NCBI GenBank assembly: GCA_021234155.1
Contig: JAJEKV010000020.1
Location: 382,938-446,937 of the forward strand
Direction: 5' to 3'
Length of the DNA: 64,000 nt
From: Isoetes taiwanensis
Taxonomy: Eukaryota; Streptophyta; Lycopodiopsida; Isoetales; Isoetaceae
Shown: positions 1 to 11,225 of the stretch, piece after piece
Position numbering within the stretch: the stretch's first letter is position 1
Layout: every line of letters starts with the position of its first letter
Program-made: the position numbers and the translations under genes
The notes under the pieces: generated by a model
The model's input: only the letters and a program-made list of their open reading frames with translations
Databases searched by the model: none
Told to the model about the DNA's origin: nothing

Positions 1-2242
1 ATGTGGTCTCTTTTCTATCCTTTATTTCGTATTTCTAAACACTAAAGATAATACTACAATGCCATGATGTGCTATAGATTTGGTTTTCTGTCATAATCTG
101 AATTTCTACTGTATAGTCATTTGAGTGGGTCCAATGAGTCAAACTTGAGATATTGAAAGGCAATCCTTCATGCCTTTCTCGGTGAATGTGACTGGATGTT
201 TTCTTTAGTAGCTCTGCAGTTAGAAGAGAAACCACTAGATGTTGATTATCATCAAGTACAAACGAATGTCTCTCTTTATATCCTTCTATAACCTTTCTAA
301 CTGATGGCTGAGGATTTCAATGCCATTTATGTTTCTCACCCAAAATCTACTATTCCTTAATGTACCGAAATTTCCAATATATTTATGTAAAACCAGAGAA
401 CAGATAAAACCTGAAGTTCTGCTAGTCTCCTATCCAGAATTTATATCACTTCCATAAGGACCTGCAAATGTGCCAAGGTTTCAGGAAAGTTCTAAATAAA
501 GTTCAATTATACATTTTAGACATTTACTTGAGATAGAATTAACAGCTGTTCCCCAGGCTTTTAAAAGTCCCCAAAGAAAATACCATGCCAACCCTCAGCA
601 ATGTTAAACCAATCACCCAGTGAAGAATACGAAGATATTGTGAACAAAAAGAATCAATCCAAAATATAATAATCAAAGCGATTTAACTGATGAATTGGCA
701 CAAGTAGTCGCAGAGTCTGGAAGAACAGTTAAAAGTATGAATTATCTAACTTATGAGCAATGTTATCCTCATAAAGTATGACTCAAATACAAAATCCACT
801 CCAATGCAATATTGTTTTCCAAATGCAAAAATAGGATAGAACTGCAAGAAAAATTATCGAATTTATCATGTAAATTTGTTGAGACCTCTCAACTAAATCC
901 CATTACATGAAGCGATAAATCTATCAATTTACACAAGTCCCAGAATGGAAACATTAAGTATATGGCAGTTTATACTGCCCCCATGTTCCATTAAGAATAA
1001 TTAGGTAACTTCTGTTAATTGTACTGAATTCATACAACAACGACAAAGCAAAGACTACTAACAGCCTTAAATTTCAATTAGTAGATTAATTTATCAGTTT
1101 TATTCTGTAACTTGTCAAAGTTTCAAACAATGAGGATCTGAGCTTATCATAAGACAGTTTGGACAATTCTCTCATATTTTTGCAGTACTAGAGGAACCCA
1201 ATGAAATAATACATTAGAGATCATACAGGTCCTGGCTCACGTGAACCCAACCTGACCAGTTAACGTAACACTTAAACAAGTGCAGTCTCACTAGCCTCTC
1301 TCTCATAGACACAATGATGGAAAGAAATTTCCTGTTACGGAAATGTACCAAAAGTGGTTTGCAATAAACAAATGATTCCGAAAACACTGTCCCACAACGG
1401 GCAATTTCACTTTAGTAAATTAAACAGGAAGTTTTCCTTTCAATTTAATGGCTAGCTTAATTGGAACGCATAGTTTAACAGTGCAGCATACTTAAATGGA
1501 CAACGTGTACGCCTGAACCATCGTTTGCAATAGGTATGCCATCAAACGATAGTAACATGTCATCCTTTTGAATATAAAGGACTTGTGTCTGTCAGGGATG
1601 AACTTTATTCAAGCACTTGTTGTATCCTTGGAAGCTTGAAAATGCTCTCTCTCAATTGGAGAATTCCCCAGTAGCCTGAGTGTTAATCCTAGAGCGAAAC
1701 CGATGTATTGTCCATTGTCTTCCAGCATGCTAGGAAATGACTAATGACTGGAACTGGTATAATGTAAATTGAAAAGATCCATTGCAGCAAGCTGATTAGA
1801 AATGAGTATTCTACCAGGCCAAACACATATGATTGATAAGAGTTTCTGACTTGAAAATCAATATACAAACTAACAAGCACTAGGATATTGACCACAAGCA
1901 CAAGACATGTAGAGATAATATCGATTGACATCCGTTAGGAGATCTCAAATGGATGCGAGCACTGCCCCAGGAGGCTTGAAACAAAGTTTTGTGCTTCTAA
2001 TGACATTTTGAGGCCTTGCTTGTTGCACAGCTTAAGTCAATCCTAAGTTTCGCAGAAAAGACTTCAGCTGCTGACTGAGCAACCAACGGCCAAAATATTT
2101 CCAAAGCCAATGTGTACACAAGAGACAAGGCTAAGGAAGTGAAAGCAACTGACTCCAACATAAAATTCTTCCAATCTCACCAGGTAGTGTTTTGTACCTG
2201 CCCATAATGGAAACTAAAAATGTGCACAATATATCAACTTAC
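1..2242 (-). other. Long intron of DEGP10, running off the left edge
   Basis: This stretch follows the splice donor of DEGP10 exon 3 on the minus strand. I searched it for the next expected DEGP coding block (the continuation of the protease domain after ENIG and the two PDZ-like regions) and saw none, so it is read as a single intron of more than 2.2 kb whose far end lies outside the window. Short open frames in it, such as a hydrophobic 80-residue frame at 1689-1931, resemble nothing I know. The sequence is AT-rich and holds no recognisable repeat or mobile element. Confidence 0.55.
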
Positions 2243-3354
2243 CCAATATTTTCTGCACCAGAAAGGTTTTGGAACACAACGCCAACTACTTTGTCCTCCA
2301 TAAGAGCAGGCCCCCCACTGTTCCCTGGGTTTATAGCAGCGTCTATCTGAATAGCCATAAGATGAGATGCACCATGAACATATTGCACTGGTTCCACCCG
2401 AGACACCACTCCTCTTGTTACAGAGATATTATCACCACCTGTACCAATAGAAACCTTCAGAAACGTACATTTTGCCTGAAAAGTAGAAAACGAACTATGT
2501 CACACCTTGAGGATATCCAACAACTGCAACAGATTCCTGGAGGTTGGGAATGTCTCCAAGCTCCAGCATATGCATGCCATCCCAGAACTTTTCATCTTCC
2601 ACACTCAAAAGAGCTAGATCGCACTCATGGCCTACAGCCTCAACTTTTGCACGGAATTTTGTTGGTACCCCATGCTTCCTGAGAAGCACATATGTCTGAT
2701 CAGCCACAACGTGTGCGTTGGTCAAAATACGTTGTCCAGGTACAACAAATCCTATTGTCAACAAAGAACTGATTTTAAAAGAGCAACTCCCAGTACAGTT
2801 GAGCTGCCTAATTACGATGCATTACCTGAGCCTGTGACTTCTCGCTGAGGCTTGTTTTGCCAAGGCAAAAAGTAATTAGGAGTACTATTAACTGTGAAAA
2901 CTTTGACCACTGCATCTAATGCCAAATTAATCACTCCATATGGCACTTTTGGTTGACATGAGAAATCACTTTCATCATCCTCATCCATGCAGACATCTGA
3001 TACAATAGCAGTTGCATCTTCCTCGTAAAGAGATGACATAGCCTTGTGACTGCTTGTAGAAAATGAGCTACACATTGGTCGGCAAGACCTGCTACCGATC
3101 CCATGTCTTGATCGAATGTTTCGCAACCAGACTGAAATACTGCCCCTACATACTTTTGAAGGGTTGTATAGCTTAACTTCGCAAACAGCAATTGAAAATG
3201 TATCACCTTTAATCAAAGAATTATAATCAAAACATGCTCTACGTGTTGATAGATTACGAGCACAGGTTTTCCAGTTAGTAGCCTCTGGGGTGAAAATGCC
3301 TGATTTTATTGAAGCTTTGGCTAGTCTGTTCCGCCACATATTCAAGGAAGACAT
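2243..3354 (-). CDS. DEGP10: DEGP10-like mitochondrial serine protease, exons 1-3 (3' part outside window)
   Basis: ATP-independent Deg/HtrA serine endopeptidase (peptidase family S1C). The closest remembered relative is Arabidopsis DEG10, a mitochondrial quality-control protease. Exon 1 is 3354-2826, exon 2 is 2751-2506 and exon 3 is 2438-2243. All junctions are GT-AG and keep frame (TCA G|GA TTT; CAA G|GT GGT). Residues 1-45 are rich in Arg and Ser with few acids, as in a mitochondrial presequence. The family block [18 protein letters not shown] begins near residue 144. The catalytic triad is complete: His in TNAHVV (about 190), Asp in HECDLAL (about 221) and Ser in NPGNSGGP (about 299). 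The last visible codons give ENIG at a good donor (GG|GTAAGT). The protein should continue for about 250 residues with PDZ-like regions, not seen here. The start is the first ATG of the frame, followed by the basic leader. No break is seen, so the gene looks alive. Confidence 0.88.
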
Positions 3355-3483
3355 GCTTCCTTAACGCGACCGCATTACCTTCGGGTGATCAAGACTGGAA
3401 TCGGCAGCTCGTTGTGCAAAATGTAAGGGTTTTTAGGTTTAGGGGTTTAAGCCCTTTTCGAAACGATGGTTCTAAGTACGCCC
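3355..3483 (-). promoter_or_regulatory. Probable 5' leader and promoter side of DEGP10
   Basis: The stretch immediately upstream of the DEGP10 ATG. Around 3424-3450 it reads, on the minus strand, as a run close to the plant telo-box (AAACCCTAA-like), an element often found near start sites of housekeeping genes. No clear TATA box is visible. The assignment rests on position and this weak motif only. Confidence 0.3.
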
Positions 3484-3770
3484 GATTTGGGTTGGCCTCC
3501 CACGGAAACCCTCCCGGGTTTTAATGGAAACCCTTCCGGCTTTCCATGGAAACCCTTCCGGTTTTAATGAAAACCCTTCCGGTTTTCAATAAAACCGTAT
3601 ATTTCCATGGAAACCCTTCCCGTTTTCCGTAATTTGAAAACTCGGAAGGTTTCCACTAAAACCCTGAAGGGTTTCCATGGAAAGCCTTTCGGTTTCCATA
3701 TTGAAAGCCTAAAGGGTTTCCATTAAAACCCTAAGGGTTTCCACAAAATTATTTTTTTCAAAATTTTATA
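3484..3770. repeat. Degenerate GGAAACCCTTCCGG repeat array, two orientations
   Basis: About a dozen imperfect copies of a motif close to GGAAACCCTTCCGGTTTT lie head to tail up to about 3640. After that the complementary form (AACCGGAAGGGTTTCC) prevails up to 3770. The two halves could therefore fold back on each other. A smaller cluster of the same motif recurs at 5109-5182. Confidence 0.7.
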
Positions 3771-5108
3771 CACGTGAGCCTTTATGGCTCACGCCTTTCC
3801 ACACACCTGACGCCTCGACATTAAGGCGACGCTTTTTTGAAGCTTTTCATCTTCCGCTTTTTCATCTTTCACTTTTTCAACCCGAATCCTCTTCTTTTCA
3901 TCTTTCATGGAAATGTTTCTCAGCAGCTTGGAGTTAAGAGCGCTTTTGTGCTTTCACCGAGTTTATTTTTTGTTTTTAAGTTTCGATCCCGGTAAAGAAT
4001 CTGTTGTTCTGGAACTTGTTTCTATAGATCCCAAAATGGTATTGCGGATGCTCGCTTTTTGTATTATGCTTGATTTTGCATGGCAAAGCTTGTTCCGTGC
4101 GCCCTAATTTTGTCATCATCACAACGGCCCGACCAAGCATCACCGCTTTCTATCAAAAATGCGCCTGAATCAGTCATATAGATTGAGAATTTTTCTAGCA
4201 TAAAGCAAAAATTTCGATTTATTCTCGTGATCTATATTATATCACGAATTCCTCGCTTCTATTCCCCGAAACAACCGAAAGCAAGACAACTAAATTTCTC
4301 GCAAAATCTAATCAAGAGAAGACTATCTTTCATAGCCGCCATACAAAAGCCTTCATCCAGAATCTATTCCTTCCTACCATTGAATTTTTCGGCTAGATAT
4401 TTCCTTGCTTTTCTTCTATTTCGTCATCCGCTTCTAATTATTATTGTTAGCACTTACGAAAACGAAGAATTTAGTTGTTGGATTTACTTACCCCGCCGAT
4501 AATGTCATAGCAACGTAACAGGGAAAAATTAAGTAAGCAAGCAAGACGCTTTCACCAGCCTAAAGGAAGAGAGCCCAAATGCATCCTTGACTAGCTTTTT
4601 CTCATTCTGGACAAGAGTCGGATGGATATGGCGAACGAATAGGCCGGCAAAGAAAAAGGAACCCGACCCAACAAGGCCTTTTAGAAAAAAAAGATTCCAT
4701 ACCATACCCATTTTCATTCTCAGACTTCAAAAAATCGCCTCTCTACTTCAAATCTGTGGGAAATTTTTAATCTTCGAGCTCTTCGGATTGAGTCAGAAGA
4801 CCATCAGATTGCCCTACAAAACAAAGATTAATCCTATTTGACATGGATAAGATAGAACTAAGCTATTCCAATGAAAACAAAGAAAAAGATTGAAGAAATT
4901 AATCGCCAGAAAAAACCCATAAACAAACATTCCGGATTATCAATCGCCTGAAAAAAACCCAGATTATCAATCGCTAGAAAAAACCCACATGCAAACTAAA
5001 ACAGGAACTTTTGCTTCCAAAAATTGTTCGTCCAATTCTTGCATTGAATGAGCTATATTTATGAATGGTGGATATCGTCGACCCAAAAATCCTCTTTGAT
5101 TTTATTTT
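3771..5108. other. 1.3 kb spacer between two motif clusters; unrecognised
   Basis: No gene was recognised. The stretch starts with a small inverted repeat (ACGTGAGCC...GGCTCACG, about 3772-3794) and holds short open frames on both strands, including 91 residues at 4227-4502. Base texture between about 4100 and 4850 (C-rich polypyrimidine runs, scattered TTCTATTCC and GACCCGACC-like words) reminds me of plant mitochondrial intergenic DNA. I could not place it on a mitochondrial gene, so a nuclear-mitochondrial transfer is only a guess. Confidence 0.3.
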
Positions 5109-5182
5109 CCAATGGAAACCTTCCGGGGTTCAAATCTGGAAACCCTTCCGGGTTTGTGGAAAAACCGGAAGGGTTTCCACAT
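5109..5182. repeat. Second, short GGAAACCCTTCCGG cluster
   Basis: Four copies of the motif, the first ones direct (GGAAACCCTTCCGGGTTT) and the last inverted (AAAACCGGAAGGGTTTCCAC). They match the larger array at 3484-3770, so the two clusters bracket 1.3 kb of different sequence. Confidence 0.65.
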
Positions 5183-5275
5183 GAATAAAAAATTTAACCC
5201 AAATTGGGAGGAGATAGTGTGAGCGCTTTCGAAAACTCATTTTGGTAAATACTTTTCCGGTTAGGCTGGGTTCAC

Positions 5276-6672
5276 ATGAACCATTATCTAACTTTGCCAC
5301 GTCATCACAGAGACCAACACGAGGTTCACGAGGGTGAGATATTCACATGTGTTCTATTTTTTGTCAATGGTGGACAGGGTTTTGAAGGGGTTTTTGCAAC
5401 CGGTTACTTCATCGTTCACCGATATCAGAGATGGAGGATGAACAATTTGATTGCAGATGAGATTCTTGCACACATTAGATGAAGAAGACACGCACTGTTC
5501 ACTAGATTTTATAGAAGGTTAGAAAGATTGAGGAGAGTTAGGTCTCTTCTCCAGTGTGCACGCATGTTGCCTTTGTTTTCAGGGAGTGCAAGCATCCTAT
5601 TGATATCAGAGATTGTTCAAAGGCTTGATTGTAATTCATCTAGTTGGTATATTCGTCCTAGATCTTTGCGTTTTTGGCATCATTGGATACATGAGGTGGA
5701 CTTAAGAGATGTAAATCAATACCCATAATTATTTCGAATGGATGCAAATTTTTATGCCTGCAGGCATTATGTGATCACAGAGCCCATTTCATGCAAACAA
5801 ATCCACCACAAGGATTGAGAAACATTCCTAACAGGTGGACTTCCCCTGCAAAACAAGTAGCAATAGCATTGAATAGGTATGGAATAGGTTCATCTTTGTT
5901 GCAGGTGAGTACACAATTTGGTGTTGGGAGATCAACAGATCAAAGTATTGTTTGAAGTTTGTAGAAGCCGTGATTCTCACGATGGGAAGTTTAGTGGGAT
6001 GGCCAGAGAATTTAGAGGGAATAAAGTCAGGATTTGAAAGGTACAGGTGTTTCCCAAACTGTATTGGAACTATTGATGTTACACATCTCAAATTTCATCT
6101 TCCTCGAATGTCAGAGTCTGCACTACTATGATAAGGACAAGAATTATAGTATAGGAATGCAAGTTGTTGTATCCATAGAAGGAAAATTCTTAGACGGTCG
6201 GGGATTCTGGGAGTAACAATGATTTGAACATCTTGAGGATGTCTTCTTCAGATCAAAGAGTGCAAAGTGGTGAGCTATTTGTGGGTGCAAAATTGCTAAA
6301 GATGAGACTTTTACTTCCCAGAATACCCCTTGGGTGATGGAGGATATCAAGACTTGCCATGGATGGTGATTCCTTTTCCTGGAGAAAAAGAAAATTTACT
6401 AAATAAAAAGAAAAAAATTCAATTTCTAGTTATGCTCTTGTAGGATGATGACTGAGCGTGTTCTTGGGAATTGGAAGATGAAATGGAGGTATTTCTTGGA
6501 TATCATTGAGACAGAGAATGTAGCACAGGTCTCTAGAGCTGCCTTTGCATTTACATGTATTCACAATTTCCTTCTTGAGAGAGGTTACTTAGTTATTCAG
6601 CCAATTGAAGGTGAAAGCATACAAAGTATTAGTAGACTCGTGCGCGGGAGGCTCTCATTGGACTCAGCCTAG
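5276..6672 (+). pseudogene. PIF/Harbinger-type transposase (DDE_Tnp_4) relic
   Basis: Decayed cut-and-paste DNA transposase of the PIF/Harbinger (HARBI1-like) group. In order: an N-terminal part at 5276-5728 with helical, Arg-rich frames; the first catalytic block near 6058-6116, CIGTIDVTHLKFHLP, equivalent to the family's C(I/V)GAIDGTH with the first Asp; a stretch near 6325-6380 that reads like GDGGYQDLPWMVIPF, the block with the second Asp; and a C-terminal block at 6445-6672, where RVLGNWKMKWRYF and FAFTCIHNFLLERG match the ERAFGRLK...CILHN region of the family. The blocks lie in different frames and stops occur between them, so the gene is dead. No terminal inverted repeats or 3 bp target duplications were identified. 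The companion Myb-like ORF was not found nearby. Confidence 0.75.
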
Positions 6673-7976
6673 GCTCTCAAACTTCGAAATAATTTATTTA
6701 TGTATTTGAATTCATTAGAAGAATGAAGAAAATGTCATGCTCGGCCTTGATATAGTCTTGATTTATCAAGCAATATTGATACAATCATACTGCTTGATTT
6801 CTGTTCCATGAAACCACATTTGTTATCTGATGCTCTACTTGATTCTATGCTTAATGTTGCAGTAAAGTATGCAGATCGGGTCGATAAGGCATTGATTATG
6901 CAGGATGTTTCATGTAGAAAGATAGGAATTAAGCCTAGGACTACTATTAAAAGAATTGGGATTCAATAAAAGTGATGGCATGTGTAAAATAGAGCCAATC
7001 CTTCTTGTTTGATGAAGGGTTTCAATATGTTTTATTTTTGTTAATCCTTGAAAGATGTTTTGTGGGAATGGGAGCTTTGGAGAACCGCCATCATGTGTGT
7101 TTATGCTTGGATGAATACAAAGAATTATAATGCATGTCCGGTGGTGACAACCCGATAATTTGGACGACAAGTAAAGAAAAGGGACAAGATGGAATTGGAT
7201 ATGTGAGACCCATAGCTGTCTTGATTTCATGTTGCTACTTAAGATTTACCGTAGAAAAATTTTGAAGAAATGATATTCTGATCTCTCTGGTTTCTTATGG
7301 TGAAGATGTAGGAAGTCTCATATCAATTTCTTGACAATCTATCCATGCCAAACTGGTTTGTTCAATTTGCAAAATAACCATTGCAATAGATTAATTGTGA
7401 GTTATATTAGTACTGTGGCATTTGAAGAAAACATTAAATAAGATGCTCCAATACCTTTTCAGTTGACATAACAAGGTTCTGGTAATGAGGAGACATATCT
7501 GGAATAGAACAACAACCAATACCTTGCAAATTCCGCAAGCGTTCAAATAGAAGATTGTTACCAATTTGCCATTAATTATTGCACGAAAATGCCAAAGCAT
7601 TTTTCAGCCTTCGTCTTACCTGCACATTGTTGGTTGCACTTCATGTGAAATATCAAAAGAAAATGAAGATATACTAAGATATTTATCCAAAGGACAATCT
7701 CAAAATTACATCTAATCTTATATTTTATTTCTTAAAAGTCGTATTTAATTAAAATGGGTCTCATTCCATTCCCACTTTTTTTTGGAACCCTGTTATTTTA
7801 CACGAAAAGGACGAGGGAAACTTTTAAAACCGCATTATTGCTTTAGAAGATGCATGTTTTCCTTTGTAAAAAAAAATGTTAAGGAAAATTACGCGGTCTA
7901 CTTTTCTCGATTAGCGAGTCGAGAAGATAAAGAGCGCAACTAAAACCAATGAAAATGCTATCTCTCTGTAAACAGA
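6673..7976. other. Intergenic, nothing recognised
   Basis: AT-rich sequence with only short frames on both strands. Between 7896 and 7925 there is a single degenerate copy of the palindrome that forms the array at 8390-8765 (TCTCGATTAGCGAGTCGAGA). Confidence 0.5.
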
Positions 7977-8378
7977 GTGCTGATCTGCCATGAATTTTTA
8001 TTCATAAATAATTTTATTACATTGTATTTTACAATGGTTGAAGATACCATGATGGTCGAGCTGACACAAATATTACATCATCTTCGCACACAGACCACCT
8101 ACTGGGAACAACATGCAGAGAAAGATCTGAGGTGTTTCAAGACACAAGAGCAACTTGAAGAGAATAGAAATCTGAACACGTTAGCATGACCAATGCATGT
8201 CACCAACCTCTTCTCGTCCTCTTTCCTCAATGAACTGGTCTTTCCATGGCTCCCTGGCCATGTCCTTTCGTCGCGACCAGACCGGAAAAGGCAAAATCAA
8301 GTTAATGCAAGTGATGCTACGCATAATACAAATAAGAAGACAACCAGTTCTAAGGGCCATTTCAAGAATGTGGTTTGA
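7977..8378 (+). other. Two short open frames, product not recognised
   Basis: Frames of 70 codons (7977-8189) and 61 codons (8193-8378) follow each other. The first contains a helical, charged stretch (VELTQILHHLRTQTTYWEQH) that faintly resembles the first helix of LTR-element gag proteins, but no zinc knuckle or other domain follows. I would not call a gene here. Confidence 0.2.
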
Positions 8379-8389
8379 GGCCCCTTTCT

Positions 8390-8765
8390 CGACCTCGAAA
8401 GGCGAGAAAGGCCGCCTCGCTGAAGTCGAGATAGGTCAGACGCCCCCTCCTCGAGAGCCTTTCGACTCATCGCGAGAAACAGATAGGTAGCTCGTGAGCG
8501 AAATGCAAAATTGAGGGTTTTCTCGACTCGCGAGTCGAGAAAGACAACTCAGAGTGAAAAATGCAGGTCTATGGGCCAATTCTGTGGAAAAGGCAGGTGT
8601 GTAGGGAAAAAAGAAAAAAAAAAGCTTGTTGAGGACCTTTCTCGACTCGCGAGTCGAGAAAGACCCACAAGGCCTCTTTTATCGGCCTTTCGACTCACCA
8701 GCGAGTCGAGAAAGGCAGCTCAGAGTGAAAAACGCAAGTCTGAGAGCCTTTCTCGACTCGCAATC
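8390..8765. repeat. Palindrome array with core CTCGACTCGCGAGTCGAG
   Basis: Two perfect palindromes of 24 and 26 bp (8519-8542 and 8637-8662) share the core CTCGACTCGCGAGTCGAG. Degenerate or half copies lie at about 8391-8412, 8460-8478, 8688-8716 and 8749-8762. Sequence between them also repeats (AACTCAGAGTGAAAAATGCA-like at about 8545 and 8719), so the whole is a divergent tandem repeat in which each unit carries a palindrome. Related palindromes with a changed centre occur at 7896-7925 and 10934-10954 (TTCTCGCCTTGCGAGGCGAGAA). Confidence 0.75.
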
Positions 8766-8965
8766 TAAACCTATCTAAACCTATGCATTAAACCTATGAA
8801 AGCTATACATTAAAAATATGTAAATTTATGTAATATACCTATGAAAGCACATTAAAATGATTAAACCAATGTAAACATGTGCATTAAACCTATGAGAGCC
8901 TATTAGACCTATGCATTAAATCTATTAATATGCATTAGACCTATTAATATATACTTGTCCCCATT
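8766..8965. repeat. Low-complexity CCTATGnATTAAA stretch
   Basis: Loose repetition of words such as AAACCTATG, CATTAAAC and TTAGACCTAT over about 200 bp. There are no coding features. Confidence 0.6.
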
Positions 8966-9120
8966 TTGTGTCTTAAACCTTCAAAATGGGTTAAACAAGG
9001 TGTAAAATATATCATGATCTTCGCAAAGTTAAATTTTTACCTTAGAATAAGAATATATGCCTAGAAAACGTGCACCATGGCAACATAATGTTTAACGTGT
9101 GAACATAGTAGCACACACAT

Positions 9121-9306
9121 AAAAAGAGAAATTGGGGACATGTCAAAATATAATCTTATATTATTAGCATTTATTTTACACTTTCTTTTTCAACGTATTA
9201 TTTTACCCCCTTTAAAAAGAGAAATTGGGGACACGTCAAAATATAATCTTATATTATTAGCATTTATTTTACACTTTCTTTTTCAACCTATTATTTTACC
9301 CCCTTT
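9121..9306. repeat. Tandem duplication, 93 bp unit x 2
   Basis: Units 9121-9213 and 9214-9306 are almost identical, both starting AAAAAGAGAAATTGGGGACA and ending in a CCCCCTTT run. They differ at a few positions, so the duplication is recent. Confidence 0.9.
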
Positions 9307-9384
9307 TTTTCTAATACCCCGCCTTTTTTTCCCGCCCATGCTTGAATTTTAAAATTTGGTACATACCTTTGAGACGAAGATCTT

Positions 9385-10640
9385 TTGTACCACTTGGACT
9401 CTTTCTTTCCGAAAGAAGCTCTCGTAGCCATAGCTCTCACCGGAATTGACCCGCAACCAAAAGCTTCACAGCTATGGAGAGTCGAGATCAAAAAATGCAG
9501 AGCAAAGGACAGAAAGAAGGAGGCAGATGAAAAGGATCTGGCAGATTCGTCCATTCTTCTTGGATTTCCAAGCATTTTTTAATCTAGCATGCATATTCTC
9601 CTCAAATCGGATAAATTCGGCCTGCCACAGGCCCGATTTTCATTGATTAAATCCTTCACGTGTTTTAAATTCCTCTCGCCAAGCACGCTCCACCTGCCAC
9701 AAGACCGATTTGGTACAAAAAAAAAAGTGCGATCCCGGCTTGCTCGTTCTTCTAAAAATCAATTTCGCTTTGCCCTCGGCCTCGCTTATCCTATTCTTCA
9801 TGGGTCGAGACTCAAAAGGCTCGGAGCTGATTGCTGCCGGATTGGAGCTCCAAGTGATCGATTTGGGAGTTTGAAACTCAAAGAGCTACCGGATTTGCTG
9901 CCAAAGGGAGTTTCCCAGATTGAAGCTCAAAGGGAGTTTGAAGCAGATTGAAGGTCAAAGGGAGTTTGAAGCAGCAAAGAGCTGCCCGGATTTCCTAGAT
10001 TGAAGCTCAAAGGGAGTTTGAAGCAGCAAAGAGCACACAACAGAGGATACAAGAAGGAAAACAGAGGATTCATGGTAGAGGACGATAAAAAGGAGGAGGC
10101 AGGGGGATGCCGCTACATCAGCGCCAATAGCCTGACCTTCCCTCGCTTTATACCGGGAGGAGGCAGAGGTCACTTGATTACATCTAATTTGAAGTTCTGT
10201 GCCCCTATTTTTGGCAAGCATGAGGAGATTATCTGCTCTCAAAAGCCAGCGCGTCTTCTATTCCGATGGCGGAGCCCCTTCTCTGAATTCGAGCTATCTT
10301 TTGAATGTGTTTTCCTCACCAAACCGATAACTATGTAGAAGCGTAACCCAAAAGAAGTTTCCATAGCCAGACAAAGAAAGATAATCCCCAAGATATGGAG
10401 GTCTCGAGCCGGAAAGATCTTAAGAAGAGAAGGAGGCGAAGGAAGCAGTGTCGCTTCGGCATTCCGCCGCAAAAAAACGGGTAAGCCGGAGTTCTCGTGG
10501 TCTTGATTGTGGAACTTTTAACTGCTTTCGCTCGTTTCTATCCATTGGCAGTCCTAACATTCTTCCCGACAGTGTCCCGTTTAGCGGACCTTTGTTCTTG
10601 ACATTTGCTTTCTTGAACACAGCTTGCAATAGTTTACAAT
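9385..10640. other. Frame-rich stretch, unrecognised
   Basis: Many overlapping frames of 65-120 codons occur on both strands (for example 9589-9951 plus and 9955-10242 minus), without any motif I recognise. Much of the openness comes from repeated GGGAGTTTGAAGC words. A decayed gene or retroposon body is possible, but nothing positive supports either. Confidence 0.3.
9896..10035. repeat. Short tandem repeat, AAAGGGAGTTTGAAGCAG units
   Basis: Three to four copies of a unit around TCAAAGGGAGTTTGAAGCAG, separated by GATTGAAGCTC-like spacers. One longer duplicated block includes GCAAAGAGC. The array is local and imperfect. Confidence 0.7.
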
Positions 10641-10644
10641 TCAA

Positions 10645-10724
10645 CAGCGGCCCTTCCATTTGGAACCATTGCTGTAATCACTCTCAGCGGCCCTTCCATT
10701 TGGAACCATTGTTGTAATCACTCT
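10645..10724. repeat. Tandem duplication, 40 bp unit x 2
   Basis: Units 10645-10684 and 10685-10724 start with CAGCGGCCCTTCCATTTGGA and differ at one base (GCTG versus GTTG). Confidence 0.9.
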
Positions 10725-10753
10725 CATCTGGATGCTAGTTACCTCGCCATTGA

Positions 10754-10776
10754 CTATTCTATTCTATTCTTGTACT
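10754..10776 (+). repeat. (ATTCT)n pentanucleotide run
   Basis: Short ATTCT run of the kind that ends the retroposons at 18670-19135 and 56640-57313. The sequence before it is not clearly similar to those, so it may be either another worn 3' end or a plain microsatellite. Confidence 0.4.
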
Positions 10777-10959
10777 TGGTGGCATTGTAGGAAACAATAC
10801 TAAGGCAGAGTTTCAAGCACACTGCCGTACCTCAAAATTCCCCCGAGAGATTCCCTTTTTGCCATGGTATCTGCACACCATACCACAGATGGCGATGGCA
10901 ATGGAGCCTGGCTTCGGGCTGCTTCGGGCCCTCAGACATTCTCGCCTTGCGAGGCGAGA

Positions 10960-11225
10960 AATGGTCTAGGCTAATTAATGTCTAGGCTAAATTAATTAAT
11001 TAATTGTATTGACTCATAAATGTTTCTCTAATTTGTCTATTTAATTACATTGACAAACTAATTATATTAATCGTAATTTATTTATTTTTATTTATTTATT
11101 TATTTATATTATTAATAATATTATTATTATTTTGAAGGGGGTGGGGGAGACTCTTGCCCCCTTTGCCCCTCCCTCTCCTCCTTTATTTATTTATTTATAT
11201 CAGATAGATAGATAGTTAGATAGTA
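10960..11225. repeat. AT-rich microsatellites (TTAA, TTTA, GATA)
   Basis: Runs of ATTAATTA, a TTTA tetramer run (about 11088-11110 and 11181-11197), ATT repeats and a GATA run near 11203-11225, with a short C-rich island between them. This is simple-sequence DNA. Confidence 0.8.

Noticed and set aside
2269-2848. Plus-strand frames of 137 and 73 codons
   Set aside because: They lie opposite DEGP10 exons 2 and 3 and match nothing.
7977-8189. LTR-element gag start
   Set aside because: Only a short helical stretch resembles gag; no zinc knuckle, pol domain or LTR is near.
8390-8765. CRISPR-like array
   Set aside because: The palindromic repeats are unevenly spaced, the spacers are themselves repeated, and the host is a plant.
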